From Ruania rhizosphaerae (GTDB lineage Bacteria > Actinomycetota > Actinomycetes > Actinomycetales > Beutenbergiaceae): a stretch of DNA of 64,000 nt. Shown piece by piece: positions 1-7,347 of the stretch (positions within the stretch are counted from its first letter, which is position 1; the number at the start of each line of letters is the position of its first letter). The stretch lies in the NCBI RefSeq assembly GCF_009805705.1, contig NZ_VSMB01000014.1, positions 42,360-106,359 of the forward strand, written 5' to 3'. The position numbers and the translations under genes were made by a program. A model generated the notes under the pieces. It was given only the letters and a program-made list of their open reading frames with translations. It was not told the origin of the DNA and ran no database searches.

Positions 1-4
1 ACCC

Positions 5-526
5 ATGATCCGCGCCAAGGCGACCGACCCCCGGAACGGGCGGCCGTCATGGAACCGGCTGGCAGAGCTCGCTGACGTCTCCACTACCACGATCACGCAG
101 ATGGTCGAGGGGAAGCGCCGGACGAGCCCCCAGACGATCGGGAAGATCGCCGACGCCCTCCACGTAGACCCGGAGCGCGTGTCGGAGTGGATCGGACGCG
201 ACCAGCCGGTACGCCGGGCGTGGGAACCGCCCGGCGAGGTCAACTTGCTCACAGCTCGACAGCAGAAGGCGCTGGCCGAGCTCATACGGGCGATGGCTGC
301 CCCTGAGCGAGAGGAGGTGGTGGGACATGCTGATGCCGAAACCGGTCCCACCCCCATGAACCCCGCCGGCACCCCGCCGGCCACCAACGTACGAACCCTC
401 CACACCAACACGGGCGTGGAGGGCATGCCGCCCATGCCGGACGACCTCGCGGCCATGGACGGCGAACCAGGCAACCCGCCAGACACCACCACAGGCGAGC
501 ACGACCAGCGGGGGCAAGAGGACTGA
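5..526 (+). CDS. XRE-like helix-turn-helix regulator of an integrative element
   Basis: A 173-residue protein with an N-terminal Cro/C1-type helix-turn-helix at about residues 15-62 (LAELADVSTTTITQMVEG, then TIGKIADALHVDPERVSEWI). The C-terminal half is a Pro/Gly/Thr-rich, probably disordered tail. It lies upstream of an ImmA-like metalloprotease gene (2065) and a serine integrase (3134), so it probably represses the element in the way ImmR does in ICEBs1-like elements. The ATG is only 5 bases from the window edge, so the real start may lie further left. Its stop overlaps the ATG of the next gene by 1 base. The HTH is clear; the repressor role is inferred. Confidence 0.75.
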   Translation: MIRAKATDPRNGRPSWNRLAELADVSTTTITQMVEGKRRTSPQTIGKIADALHVDPERVSEWIGRDQPVRRAWEPPGEVNLLTARQQKALAELIRAMAAPEREEVVGHADAETGPTPMNPAGTPPATNVRTLHTNTGVEGMPPMPDDLAAMDGEPGNPPDTTTGEHDQRGQED

Positions 527-1116
527 TGGTGCTTGAGTTCACAGTGGATGGGCGCCACATGGAGCCCGGGCGAACCCGACTCTCCTGGTACCAAGCCAAG
601 GAGGAGCTAGTCGAGGCCGAGCGGTTCGTGGGATCGGAAACGCGCTCCACTCTGTGGGAAGGGCTGGAGCAGTACGTAGCCCGCTTCCTTGCCATCGAAG
701 AGGAGCATCAAGACCGACTAGCCGGACGACCACTGGTCCACTACCTCTGGTTGGGCGGGAGCTTCGTCAGCGCGAAGCATGACCCACGCAACATTGACGC
801 CACGGTCTGTGTGGATGGTCCCGCAAAAGATGCCCTCAAGGGTGTTCCGAGAGGGGCCTCCCAGGTCAACAAGCTCTTCTCTCGCGAGCGAGTGCTCGAA
901 GAACTCGGCGTGAGTCCGATCGAGCTCCTCTATCGTCCGGTCCGCTCTGTCTTCCGGCTCGATGAATTAGGTTCCCCGGAGCTTGACTATCTCAGGCAGC
1001 GCGGAGGGTGGGATGATTGGTGGCAGCGATGTCGGATGGAGGGTGAAGACTCGACTCCTGAGCCGACGGTCGAGTCTGCACCGCCGAAACGAGGGTACGT
1101 GGAGGTGACGTTGTGA
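526..1116 (+). CDS. Nucleotidyltransferase-like (DUF6932-type) protein, first gene of a two-gene cargo
   Basis: A 196-residue soluble protein. Residues about 77-96 read LGGSFVSAKHDPRNIDATVC, which matches the G-S-F-(V/T)-x-K-x-x-P-x-D-(I/V)-D pattern of minimal nucleotidyltransferase-fold proteins annotated as DUF6932. The first metal-binding Asp of the pattern is Asn here (P-R-N-I-D), so activity may be altered. The C-terminal tail is acidic and Pro-rich. Its end overlaps the next gene by 4 bases (GTGA), so the two are translationally coupled. It sits between the HTH regulator and the ImmA-like protease of a mobile element, a common cargo position. The fold assignment is by motif only; the function is unknown. 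Confidence 0.6.
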   Translation: MVLEFTVDGRHMEPGRTRLSWYQAKEELVEAERFVGSETRSTLWEGLEQYVARFLAIEEEHQDRLAGRPLVHYLWLGGSFVSAKHDPRNIDATVCVDGPAKDALKGVPRGASQVNKLFSRERVLEELGVSPIELLYRPVRSVFRLDELGSPELDYLRQRGGWDDWWQRCRMEGEDSTPEPTVESAPPKRGYVEVTL

Positions 1117-2033
1117 ACCGCGAAGTCCGGAACGCTCTTGCGCATCGTCTCGGTGCTGCCCGGGAGTGGCTAGCATCGCAGCCTGACGTCGACGAAGACG
1201 CGCTTGAGGTCGAAGTCAACTCGCGCCGCAACCAACTAGCGGCGATGCGCTCCTTCGATCGTCGTGCGCGCCTCGGCGAAGAACTTGTCGTACGCCTGGT
1301 CGGTGAGGGCACCGATGAAGGACTCCTGGATCTTGAGCTCTCGTCTCTCCTGGATAGTGTCCGCCGTGCCTTCGACGACGGCGGCAAGATCTCGATGGCG
1401 CTTGCTGGTCTCAGCAGGGGCAGCACCGTGGTGCACTTCCGCCCGGTAGCGCCAAAAGTCGAGGGAGACGTCATGGACGACACCATGGTTCAAGTCGATA
1501 CATCGCCAGCTGAGGCAGTCGGTCGTCGCTTCGTAAAGCTCGTCAGCGCTGCGGAAGGGGAGAACGATTTGCGCCCGTGGCTCGACATGGTTGATGGCCT
1601 CGATCGCTTCACGGCGACCCTTGAGAAGCGCGACCTCAGTGCTCAAGTGAGTTGGCTTGCGCTCTCGGGAGACATCACGACGTCTTGGCTGACCGCGGTC
1701 GGCCGCGCTTACGTCACGCGGCAGTCTGTGCCGAGGTCACGGTTCGAGCGGACCTATGTCCACGGCCGCGTGACAGAGTTGCGCGAGTCCGGCTTCGTGA
1801 AGCTCAAGACGGCGTTGTACCGGAACGCGCCAGCGCATGAGGTGCACATCGAGCCCGACCAACTGGCTGACTTGCGACTGACCCTTGGGTCGAGCGCCCA
1901 CTTTGAGGTCGAGAAGCAAGTCGCTGTCGATTCTCTGGACCGCGAGCTGTCGACACGACTTACCTTCTTGCGTTCACTCGCGGGTCAGCGAACGGATGAG
2001 CGCCAGATCTTCGATCGCGGTGACCTGGATTGA
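1113..2033 (+). CDS. Unrecognised 306-residue partner of the nucleotidyltransferase-like protein
   Basis: I do not recognise this family. It starts at GTG, overlapping the upstream stop by 4 bases, so it is coupled to the nucleotidyltransferase-like gene. Residues 1-60 are predicted helical and charged. The middle contains a hydrophobic motif LAGLSRGSTVVHFRPVAP. The C-terminal third (about 215-295) has the look of a small beta-barrel: a VHGRVTEL strand, a GFVKLKT strand, VHIEPDQL, then LGSSAHFEVEKQVAV. No signal peptide or membrane segment is visible, so it is probably cytosolic. It probably acts with the protein encoded upstream, as a complex or a toxin/antitoxin-like or defence pair. That is inference from gene order only. 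Confidence 0.55.
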   Translation: MNREVRNALAHRLGAAREWLASQPDVDEDALEVEVNSRRNQLAAMRSFDRRARLGEELVVRLVGEGTDEGLLDLELSSLLDSVRRAFDDGGKISMALAGLSRGSTVVHFRPVAPKVEGDVMDDTMVQVDTSPAEAVGRRFVKLVSAAEGENDLRPWLDMVDGLDRFTATLEKRDLSAQVSWLALSGDITTSWLTAVGRAYVTRQSVPRSRFERTYVHGRVTELRESGFVKLKTALYRNAPAHEVHIEPDQLADLRLTLGSSAHFEVEKQVAVDSLDRELSTRLTFLRSLAGQRTDERQIFDRGDLD

Positions 2034-2064
2034 ATGTCGTTGGTCGGTCGTACGGTCGACCACC

Positions 2065-2475
2065 ATGTGGCACCCCTGGCGAACACTCCGCACTCTCACG
2101 CACGTCGACGTCCACTGGACCGACCAACCGCGGGGGCGGATCGCAGCCACTGACGGGCGCCGCATCTGGATGGACACCCGCCTGCTGCAGGTGCAACGCC
2201 GCGTAGCTGCCACCCACGAGTTGATCCACATCGAACAGGGCCACACGTCCGGGTGCCACCCGCGTGTGGAGGCGTGGGTGCGTGTAGCCACCGCTCGCCG
2301 CCTCATCACCATCGACGCCCTGATCGATGCCCTCCGCTGGACCGAGGACTGGCATGAAGCAGCGGACGTGCTGTGGGTGACCGTCGAGGTCCTCAAGGAT
2401 CGCATCGACCATCTCACCCCCGACGAGACCGCGACCCTCATCCGCGTCTACGAGGAGACCGAGGGTGGCGCCTGA
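2065..2475 (+). CDS. ImmA/IrrE-family metallopeptidase
   Basis: A 136-residue protein with the zinc-protease motif HELIHIEQGH at about residues 52-61, which gives HExxH plus a downstream His. It begins MWHPWRTLRTLTHVDVHWTD. I chose ATG 2065 because sequence upstream in the same frame is the antiparallel or out-of-frame part of the previous gene and has no family similarity. ImmA/IrrE proteases cleave XRE-type repressors and so derepress mobile elements after damage or mating signals. The likely target is the HTH protein at 5-526, although two cargo genes separate them. The motif is certain; the target is inferred. Confidence 0.85.
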   Translation: MWHPWRTLRTLTHVDVHWTDQPRGRIAATDGRRIWMDTRLLQVQRRVAATHELIHIEQGHTSGCHPRVEAWVRVATARRLITIDALIDALRWTEDWHEAADVLWVTVEVLKDRIDHLTPDETATLIRVYEETEGGA

Positions 2476-2612
2476 GTGTGTCCCAACCCAGGCGGGACAC
2501 ACCGACTGCATCCGGGGCCTCTGAGTGTGTCCCGCTCCCCGTAGGGGGGAGCGGGACCGGGACACACCCAACCAGGTGTTTCCGGACACACCTGGGACAC
2601 ACCCGGACACAC
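2476..2612. repeat. Cluster of seven GGACACAC repeats in both orientations
   Basis: Seven copies of GGACACAC lie within 137 bp: reverse at 2476-2484 and 2525-2533; forward at 2494-2502, 2559-2567, 2584-2591, 2594-2602 and 2605-2612. The first four form two inverted pairs around hairpin-prone spacers; the second pair includes a CGCTCCCC/GGGGAGCG stem. A further near-palindrome, AGGTGT-T-TCCGGA-C-ACACCT, spans 2574-2593. The cluster begins at the stop of the protease gene and ends before the small membrane protein gene. It could be a multi-site operator, an iteron-like origin, or a recombination/excision control region. Sequence seen directly; role unknown. Confidence 0.85.
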
Positions 2613-2628
2613 CAGCCCCGGGAAGCCA

Positions 2629-2904
2629 ATGTCAGCACCCACACCTACGATCCAGAACAGACCCGAAGCACCCGTGGAGGACCCCGTGAACACGAACACA
2701 CAGCGCCCGAAAGACCCGACCATGATGCTGATCTTCAGCCCAATCGCACTCGTCCTCGGGATCCTCCTCATCGTCATCGGCGAAGACGCCCAGCTCGTCA
2801 CCCTCCTCGGAGTGTTCCTCGTGCTCGCATCCATCATCTGGGGCGTGCGAGGCCTACTCCGCCTGCGGAAAGTCCACCAGTGGGCGCAGGAGCGGCGCTC
2901 ATGA
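2629..2904 (+). CDS. Small two-helix membrane protein
   Basis: A 91-residue protein with a Pro/Thr-rich polar N-terminus of about 30 residues and two hydrophobic segments (about 33-48 MLIFSPIALVLGILLIVI and 55-72 LVTLLGVFLVLASIIWGV), then a basic tail. I do not recognise the family. It overlaps the following DUF3263 gene by 4 bases (ATGA). An internal ATG at codon 32 (MMLIFSP) would give a minimal two-helix protein, but the upstream ATG gives the longer form. The GGACACAC cluster lies immediately upstream and may control it. Confidence 0.6.
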   Translation: MSAPTPTIQNRPEAPVEDPVNTNTQRPKDPTMMLIFSPIALVLGILLIVIGEDAQLVTLLGVFLVLASIIWGVRGLLRLRKVHQWAQERRS

Positions 2905-3137
2905 CCACTCAGGCCGTCGACCTCCCGGACACCGACCGCGCGATCCTCGACCTCGAAGCACGGTTCTGGAAGTACGCCGGCGCCAAGGAGACCGCGATCC
3001 GCGAACAACTCGACCTGTCCGCCACCCGCTACTACCAGCGCCTCAACCACCTCATCGCCACACCGGCCGCCAACGCGTACGCCCCCATCGTCGTGAACCG
3101 ACTGCGACGGGCCCTTGCCAAGCCGCGGCGGTCATGA
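2901..3137 (+). CDS. DUF3263-type small protein
   Basis: A 78-residue protein: MTTQAVDLPDTDRAILDLE opens a helical domain that continues FWKYAGAKETAIREQLDLSA and ATRYYQRLNHLI, the pattern of DUF3263 proteins of actinobacteria and their phages. The pattern resembles a short HTH of sigma-like type (K-E-x-x-I-R-E-x-L-x-L-S-x-T-R-Y-Y-Q). It overlaps the upstream membrane protein and the downstream integrase by 4 bases each, so the three are translationally coupled. In this position it may modulate integrase expression or directionality. That role is inferred from position only. Confidence 0.75.
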   Translation: MTTQAVDLPDTDRAILDLEARFWKYAGAKETAIREQLDLSATRYYQRLNHLIATPAANAYAPIVVNRLRRALAKPRRS

Positions 3138-4603
3138 TGCCCCCGAACCAGAAGCGACACCTACAACCCGCACCCGAACGACCCCTCCGCGCCGTCCTCT
3201 ACCTCCGCCAATCCACCCACCGCGAGGAATCCATCAGCCTCGAAGTCCAGGAAGCCTCCGGCCGCGACCACGCAGAACGCCACGGCTACCAGGTCGTCGC
3301 CGTCGAAGCCGACCCCGGTATCACCGGCCGCACCTGGAAACGCCCCGCCGTGCAACGCGTCATGAACATGATCGAAGCCGGTGACGCTGACGTCGTGATC
3401 CTGTGGAAGTGGTCGCGCCTGTCCCGGTCACGGCGTGACTGGGCGGTCGCCGTTGACCTCGTCGAGCAAGCCGGCGGCCGTATCGAATCCGCCACCGAAC
3501 CGATCGACGTCGCCACCAGCTCGGGCAGGTTCGCCCGCGGTGTCATGGCCGAGCTCGCCGCCTTCGAATCCGAACGCATCGGTGACACGTGGAAGGAAGC
3601 CCACGCCCGCCGCGTCGCGCAGGGGCGACCCGCGAATGGGAAGCCCCGGTGGGGGTACGCCTACGACCCGGAGGAGAAGCTGCACAAGCCGGACCCGGAA
3701 ACCGGGCCGGTGTTGGCGTCGCTGTACCGCCGCTATATCGCCGGTGAGTCGGTGTACGGGTTGGTGCGGTGGCTCAACAGCAACGGGTACGAAACGCTCC
3801 CCGGCTACTCCGCCTCCGGTGCTGGTCCCTGGTCTGATCGGTCGCTGCGGCGGGTACTGGACTCTGGGTTCGGTGCCGGTCTCATCAACGTCCGTGGCGA
3901 GCAACGTCCCGGCGCCCATGAAGCGGTGATCAGCATGGGGGAGTGGGACGCGTACCAGGTCGCCCGCCGAGAACGGCGCGTCGAGCGCACGACGGAACGG
4001 TCCCAATACCTCCTCTCGGGCATGGTCCGCTGCCAGTGCGGGTCGTCCATGAACGGGGGGCAGTTCGGTGGGGCACGGGAGCCGAAGTACCGGTGCAAGC
4101 AGGCGCATGCGCAGGACCGCCACCCTGGCGGGTACGCGTCCATGCGTGTCGTCGAAGGTGCGGTGCTCGCCTGGTTGCGTGACCTCGCCGCCGACGTGGA
4201 AGCGGCGGGGGAGGCGTCTTCGTTGCAGCAGCGGTCAGCACGCCGTCAGGAGTCCCTGGCCACCCGACTGACACGTGAGGTGGAGAGGGTGAATGCCCAG
4301 TTGCTGCGGGCCACCCGTGGCCACATCGCGGGCACGATCCCGGAGTCGATGTACGCGCAGATCCGCGACGAGCTCACGCAGCAGTTGGAGGGGTTGCAGG
4401 CGCGGCAGCAGGCGGCCGCTGTCGCATCGAGGCGGGCACCGGCGCCCGAGCTCGCACGTGACCTCCTGGCCGACTGGGAGGTCCTGTCGGTGGAGTTGCG
4501 GCGGGGTGCGTTGCGGCAGCTGATCGACCGGGTGGTGGTGACGCCGGCGCGGCCGCGTTCTACGGTGAGGGTGGTGCCGGTCTGGGAGGGTGAGGACCGA
4601 TGA
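3134..4603 (+). CDS. Large serine integrase
   Basis: A 489-residue site-specific recombinase. The N-terminal resolvase domain has the nucleophile context YLRQSTHREESIS (Ser27) and the LWKWSRLSRSRRD block. A central recombinase domain follows (about 160-280). A zinc-ribbon domain has Cys300-x-Cys302 and Cys321 (YRCKQAH), and a long charged coiled coil (about 345-420) precedes the C-terminus. This order is that of phage and ICE large serine integrases. It catalyses attP x attB integration. It overlaps the DUF3263 gene by 4 bases and the next gene by 4. The chromosomal junction probably lies close downstream, at about 5300-5330, where a truncated host gene begins. Confidence 0.93.
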   Translation: MMPPNQKRHLQPAPERPLRAVLYLRQSTHREESISLEVQEASGRDHAERHGYQVVAVEADPGITGRTWKRPAVQRVMNMIEAGDADVVILWKWSRLSRSRRDWAVAVDLVEQAGGRIESATEPIDVATSSGRFARGVMAELAAFESERIGDTWKEAHARRVAQGRPANGKPRWGYAYDPEEKLHKPDPETGPVLASLYRRYIAGESVYGLVRWLNSNGYETLPGYSASGAGPWSDRSLRRVLDSGFGAGLINVRGEQRPGAHEAVISMGEWDAYQVARRERRVERTTERSQYLLSGMVRCQCGSSMNGGQFGGAREPKYRCKQAHAQDRHPGGYASMRVVEGAVLAWLRDLAADVEAAGEASSLQQRSARRQESLATRLTREVERVNAQLLRATRGHIAGTIPESMYAQIRDELTQQLEGLQARQQAAAVASRRAPAPELARDLLADWEVLSVELRRGALRQLIDRVVVTPARPRSTVRVVPVWEGEDR

Positions 4604-5250
4604 CAGGGTGGGTCAAGATCGTCGAGGGAGTGCCTGTGGACGCCGCTTTGGCATGGGTGGCTGCGATTGCAGCTGCCGTGACTGCTCTGGCAACGATCGG
4701 CCTTCTGGTTGGGGCCGTCGGGACACTGACGAGCGCTCGCCGCCAACTCAGCTTGCTGAGAGCGCAAGCTGAGCGGGAGGGCCGTCCATACGTCGTCGCA
4801 GAAGTCGTCCCCGGATTTCATGGAGCTGGATCATGGGATCTGATCGTGCGCAACTACGGAAGAACCAGCGCACGTCAGATCACCTACACCGTCGAAGGCC
4901 TCACGAAGAAGAACCCTGAGGACCACATCGCCACACCGCTGGCAAGCTACCTGGAGTCGGAGCGCTGGCTGGCGCCGGGCGCGCGAGAACGAGTGATGTG
5001 GAGGCACGATCCCGCCAAGGGGATTACAGAGTCGGGGGTTGATGCAAGGTCGACCGTCAGGGTCAGATACAGAGACGAGCTGGGGACCCCGTTCTCCGAC
5101 ACTTTTGTCTTCGATACCGGAGTTCTGGGTGCGATTGCCCCAGTGCCGACGACAGGCCCCGAAGCAACTTCCGGTGCTGACAAACCGATGCGCAACCTTG
5201 CCCATGCGCTGCGCGCGATCGCCTCCCACATTGGAGAGTTGCGGCGCTAA
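4600..5250 (+). CDS. Membrane-anchored hypothetical protein of the element
   Basis: A 216-residue protein overlapping the integrase stop by 4 bases. It has an N-terminal hydrophobic stretch (about 15-42, ALAWVAAIAAAVTALATIGL) followed by a basic, helical SARRQLSLLRAQAEREGRPYV segment. The rest is a soluble beta-rich domain with VVAEVVPGFHG and SWDLIVRNYGRTSAR, reminiscent of an immunoglobulin-like fold. Similar proteins occur in actinobacterial prophages and islands as uncharacterised proteins, and I know no function. It is the last gene before the putative attachment junction, so it is probably element cargo. Confidence 0.6.
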   Translation: MTGWVKIVEGVPVDAALAWVAAIAAAVTALATIGLLVGAVGTLTSARRQLSLLRAQAEREGRPYVVAEVVPGFHGAGSWDLIVRNYGRTSARQITYTVEGLTKKNPEDHIATPLASYLESERWLAPGARERVMWRHDPAKGITESGVDARSTVRVRYRDELGTPFSDTFVFDTGVLGAIAPVPTTGPEATSGADKPMRNLAHALRAIASHIGELRR

Positions 5251-5310
5251 CTCGGGTGACTCCACGGGCGAGTGACGTTGATGACCGGTGCCAGCGTTCA
5301 CCCCGGGTGA

Positions 5311-5427
5311 GCCCAGGTATCAGTCACCCTCATGACTGCAGGCCTCGTGGTCCTGATCTGGGCGCTTGCGGGCGAGGCACTCACCCAGGTGTTCGAGACG
5401 GCGATGGACCGCGTGCTGAGCCAGTGA
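5311..5427 (+). pseudogene. C-terminal remnant of a DUF4244 Flp-pilin-like gene
   Basis: The open frame runs from just after a TGA (5308-5310) to TGA 5425-5427. From ATG 5332 it encodes 31 residues, MTAGLVVLIWALAGEALTQV then FETAMDRVLSQ. This resembles the second half of DUF4244 pilins, which end in a hydrophobic helix followed by ALT-x-I-I-x-R-A-L-S. The signature first half (GMxTAEYAxG) is missing, and no ribosome binding site precedes the ATG. The frame overlaps the GTG of the first tadE gene, exactly where the pilin gene sits in actinobacterial tad operons. I infer that the serine-integrase element split the gene, with the 5' half left of the window. Confidence 0.55.
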
Positions 5428-5795
5428 ACGACTCCGAGCGCGGCTCGGCGTTGGTCGACTTCCTGCTGGTCTCGGTATTGGTGACCGCCCTGGTCCTCGG
5501 CGTGATCCAGCTCGCGCTGACGCTCCATGTGCGCACGGTGCTGGTCGACGCCGCGGCTGAGGGGGCCCGGTACGCGGCCCTGCACGAGAGCGCCCTCGCC
5601 GCCGGACAGGACCGGACGGCCCAGTTGATCGGGATGACCCTGCCCGAGGACTATGCCTCCGACGTCAGCGCGGAGACCGGATCGATCGACGGAGTCGACC
5701 TGGTCGAGGTGCACGTTCGAGCGCCCATCCCCGTGCTGGGGTTGTTCGGCCCGTCGGGTGTGCTCACCGTGACCGGGCGGGCGGTGGCCGAATGA
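5424..5795 (+). CDS. TadE-family pilus assembly protein
   Basis: A 123-residue protein starting at GTG 5424, which overlaps the stop of the pilin remnant (GTGA). The N-terminus has the TadE signature: ERGSALVDFLLVSVLVTALV, a single membrane helix with a conserved acidic residue, followed by AAEGARYAAL. The remainder is an extracytoplasmic domain. TadE-like proteins are minor pseudopilins of Flp/tight-adherence pili. It overlaps the next tad gene by 4 bases. The operon lacks its ATPase and platform genes here; they would be expected left of the window, on the far side of the integrated element. Confidence 0.85.
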   Translation: MNDSERGSALVDFLLVSVLVTALVLGVIQLALTLHVRTVLVDAAAEGARYAALHESALAAGQDRTAQLIGMTLPEDYASDVSAETGSIDGVDLVEVHVRAPIPVLGLFGPSGVLTVTGRAVAE

Positions 5796-6271
5796 TGCGT
5801 GCGATGCGATGGCTGCGCCGTCGGTGGGCTGCGGTGCGGGCGGGCACCGACCGGGGGAGTGCGGTGGTGGAGTTCCTCGGGGTCGCGCTCATCCTGCTCG
5901 TGCCGACCGTCTACCTGATCGTCACGCTCAGCCGCGTGCAGGCGGCCGCCTTCGCGGCGGACGGTGCGGCTCGGGATGCGGGCCGTCTGATCGCGCAGGC
6001 CGACACGATGGCCGAGGGAGTCTCGCAGGCCGAGCTGGCCGTGGAGCTGGCGTTCGCCGACCAGGGTTTCACCGTCGACGGGGAGCATGCGCTGGAGGTG
6101 ACCTGCCAGGAGGACCCGTGCCTGAGCCCTGGCGCGTACCTGCACCTGGAGGTGAGTGCCGACGTGGACCTCCCGCTCGTGCCGGAGTTTCTCGCCGGTG
6201 CCCTCGCCACTCAGGTGCACGTCCAGGGAGAGGCGCTCACCGCCGTCGACGACTTCCGGGAGTTGCCGTGA
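5792..6271 (+). CDS. TadE-like membrane protein of the tad pilus operon
   Basis: A 159-residue protein with a short basic N-terminus (RRRWAAVRAG), then DRGSAVVEFLGVALILLVPT, the Glu-containing prepilin-like helix of TadE/TadF proteins, followed by AADGAARDAGRLIAQAD. A Cys pair (TCQEDPC, about residues 107-113) may form a disulfide in the extracytoplasmic domain. It overlaps both its neighbours by 4 bases (ATGA upstream, GTGA downstream). It is probably a second minor pilin of the Flp pilus. Confidence 0.82.
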   Translation: MMRAMRWLRRRWAAVRAGTDRGSAVVEFLGVALILLVPTVYLIVTLSRVQAAAFAADGAARDAGRLIAQADTMAEGVSQAELAVELAFADQGFTVDGEHALEVTCQEDPCLSPGAYLHLEVSADVDLPLVPEFLAGALATQVHVQGEALTAVDDFRELP

Positions 6272-6762
6272 CTCAAACGTTGCTGACCCGGCTGCGCGCA
6301 CGCTGGCGGTCGCAGGGCCACGACGACGGTCAGATCCTGCTGCTCTCGCTGGTCTACGGCGTGGTCACGCTTGCCCTCGTGCTCGTCGTGGTGTCGGTGA
6401 GCGCGATCTACCTCGAACGCAAGCGGCTGCTCTCGCTCGCCGATGCGCTCGCCGCGGATGCGGCAGACGCGGTCGACGAAGCGTCCTTCTACGGCGGTGC
6501 GGCAGTCGATCCCGGTGACCTTCCGCTCACGGATGCCTCCGTCCAGGGTGCCGTGGCCGACTACCTGGCAGCGGCCCCGGCCGGGGTGGCAGAGTTTGAG
6601 GATTTCGGCGTGGTTCCGCCGACTGGAAGCCCTGATGGCCTGACGGCGCAGGTGTCACTGACCGCACGAGTGCGGCCCCCGCTGGTGCCGTGGGCGATCA
6701 TTCCCTTCGCTGACGGGTTCGTCATCGACGTGACCGCCTTCGGAGAGGCAGACGACGTCTGA
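6268..6762 (+). CDS. TadG/Rv3654c-like pilus locus protein
   Basis: A 164-residue protein starting at GTG 6268. The N-terminal DDGQILLLSLVYGVVTLALV helix is the typical start of the third small protein of actinobacterial tad loci (TadG-like, with a DxGQ/ExG motif), and then comes LADALAADAADAVDEASFYG. It lies last in the tad operon, 75 bp before a convergent gene. It probably anchors or assembles the pilus in the envelope. The family is assigned by motif and position. Confidence 0.78.
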   Translation: MTQTLLTRLRARWRSQGHDDGQILLLSLVYGVVTLALVLVVVSVSAIYLERKRLLSLADALAADAADAVDEASFYGGAAVDPGDLPLTDASVQGAVADYLAAAPAGVAEFEDFGVVPPTGSPDGLTAQVSLTARVRPPLVPWAIIPFADGFVIDVTAFGEADDV

Positions 6763-6837
6763 GCGGCGACCGCTTGCTGTACGTTGCGGTCGCCCGATGC
6801 GCTTGACGCGTTCGCCCGAGTCGCCGCCTGGCTGAGT

Positions 6838-7347
6838 TCAGGCCACCGCCGCGATCGCTAGTAGCACGAGGCTCAGCGTCGAGGCGACGGTGCGCACGAG
6901 GTTCCACCCCACCCACACCCGGTCGAACTCCGCCCGCATCGCGGCGATCGCCTCGGCACTTGCGTCTTCGAGGCGCATGTCCCGCACTCGGTTGTTGAAC
7001 GGCAGGATGACGGTCAGCGTCGGGAGCCAGAAGCCGGCGGCGTACAGCAGCGCGGCCGCAGCGAGCAGGACCGAGGACGTCGTGCTGAGGGACGACAGGC
7101 TCACCACGAACACGACCGGCAGCAGGATGGACGTCCCGAACACGACCACGCCGAACACCGGCTGCCAGTCGACGGAGGGCGCAGTCGGCTGCAGTCTCCG
7201 GTCGATCGTCTGAAACCCGGCGAGCGACTCCCGCGCCGGTGCATCGCGCAGCCCGGGCACGATCAGCGTCGTGAAGGTGAAGAAGACCCCCGCGGACAGG
7301 CCTGTGGTCACGAGAGCGATGATCAGCAGCACCTGCACGATGTCCAT
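6838..7347 (-). CDS. DUF1772 (anthrone oxygenase-like) membrane protein
   Basis: A 169-residue protein, MDIVQVLLIIALVTTGLSAG at the start, with four hydrophobic segments (about 4-25, 60-80, 88-108 and 145-168). The pattern of an N-terminal helix followed by FFTFTTLIVPGL, and later FNNRVRDM, is that of DUF1772, a family of small integral membrane proteins related to fungal anthrone oxygenases; the activity of bacterial members is unknown. The ATG at 7347 has a GGAGG-type ribosome site upstream. It is divergent from the copper ATPase gene, but 336 bp apart, so shared regulation is uncertain. Confidence 0.75.
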   Translation of the reverse strand: MDIVQVLLIIALVTTGLSAGVFFTFTTLIVPGLRDAPARESLAGFQTIDRRLQPTAPSVDWQPVFGVVVFGTSILLPVVFVVSLSSLSTTSSVLLAAAALLYAAGFWLPTLTVILPFNNRVRDMRLEDASAEAIAAMRAEFDRVWVGWNLVRTVASTLSLVLLAIAAVA

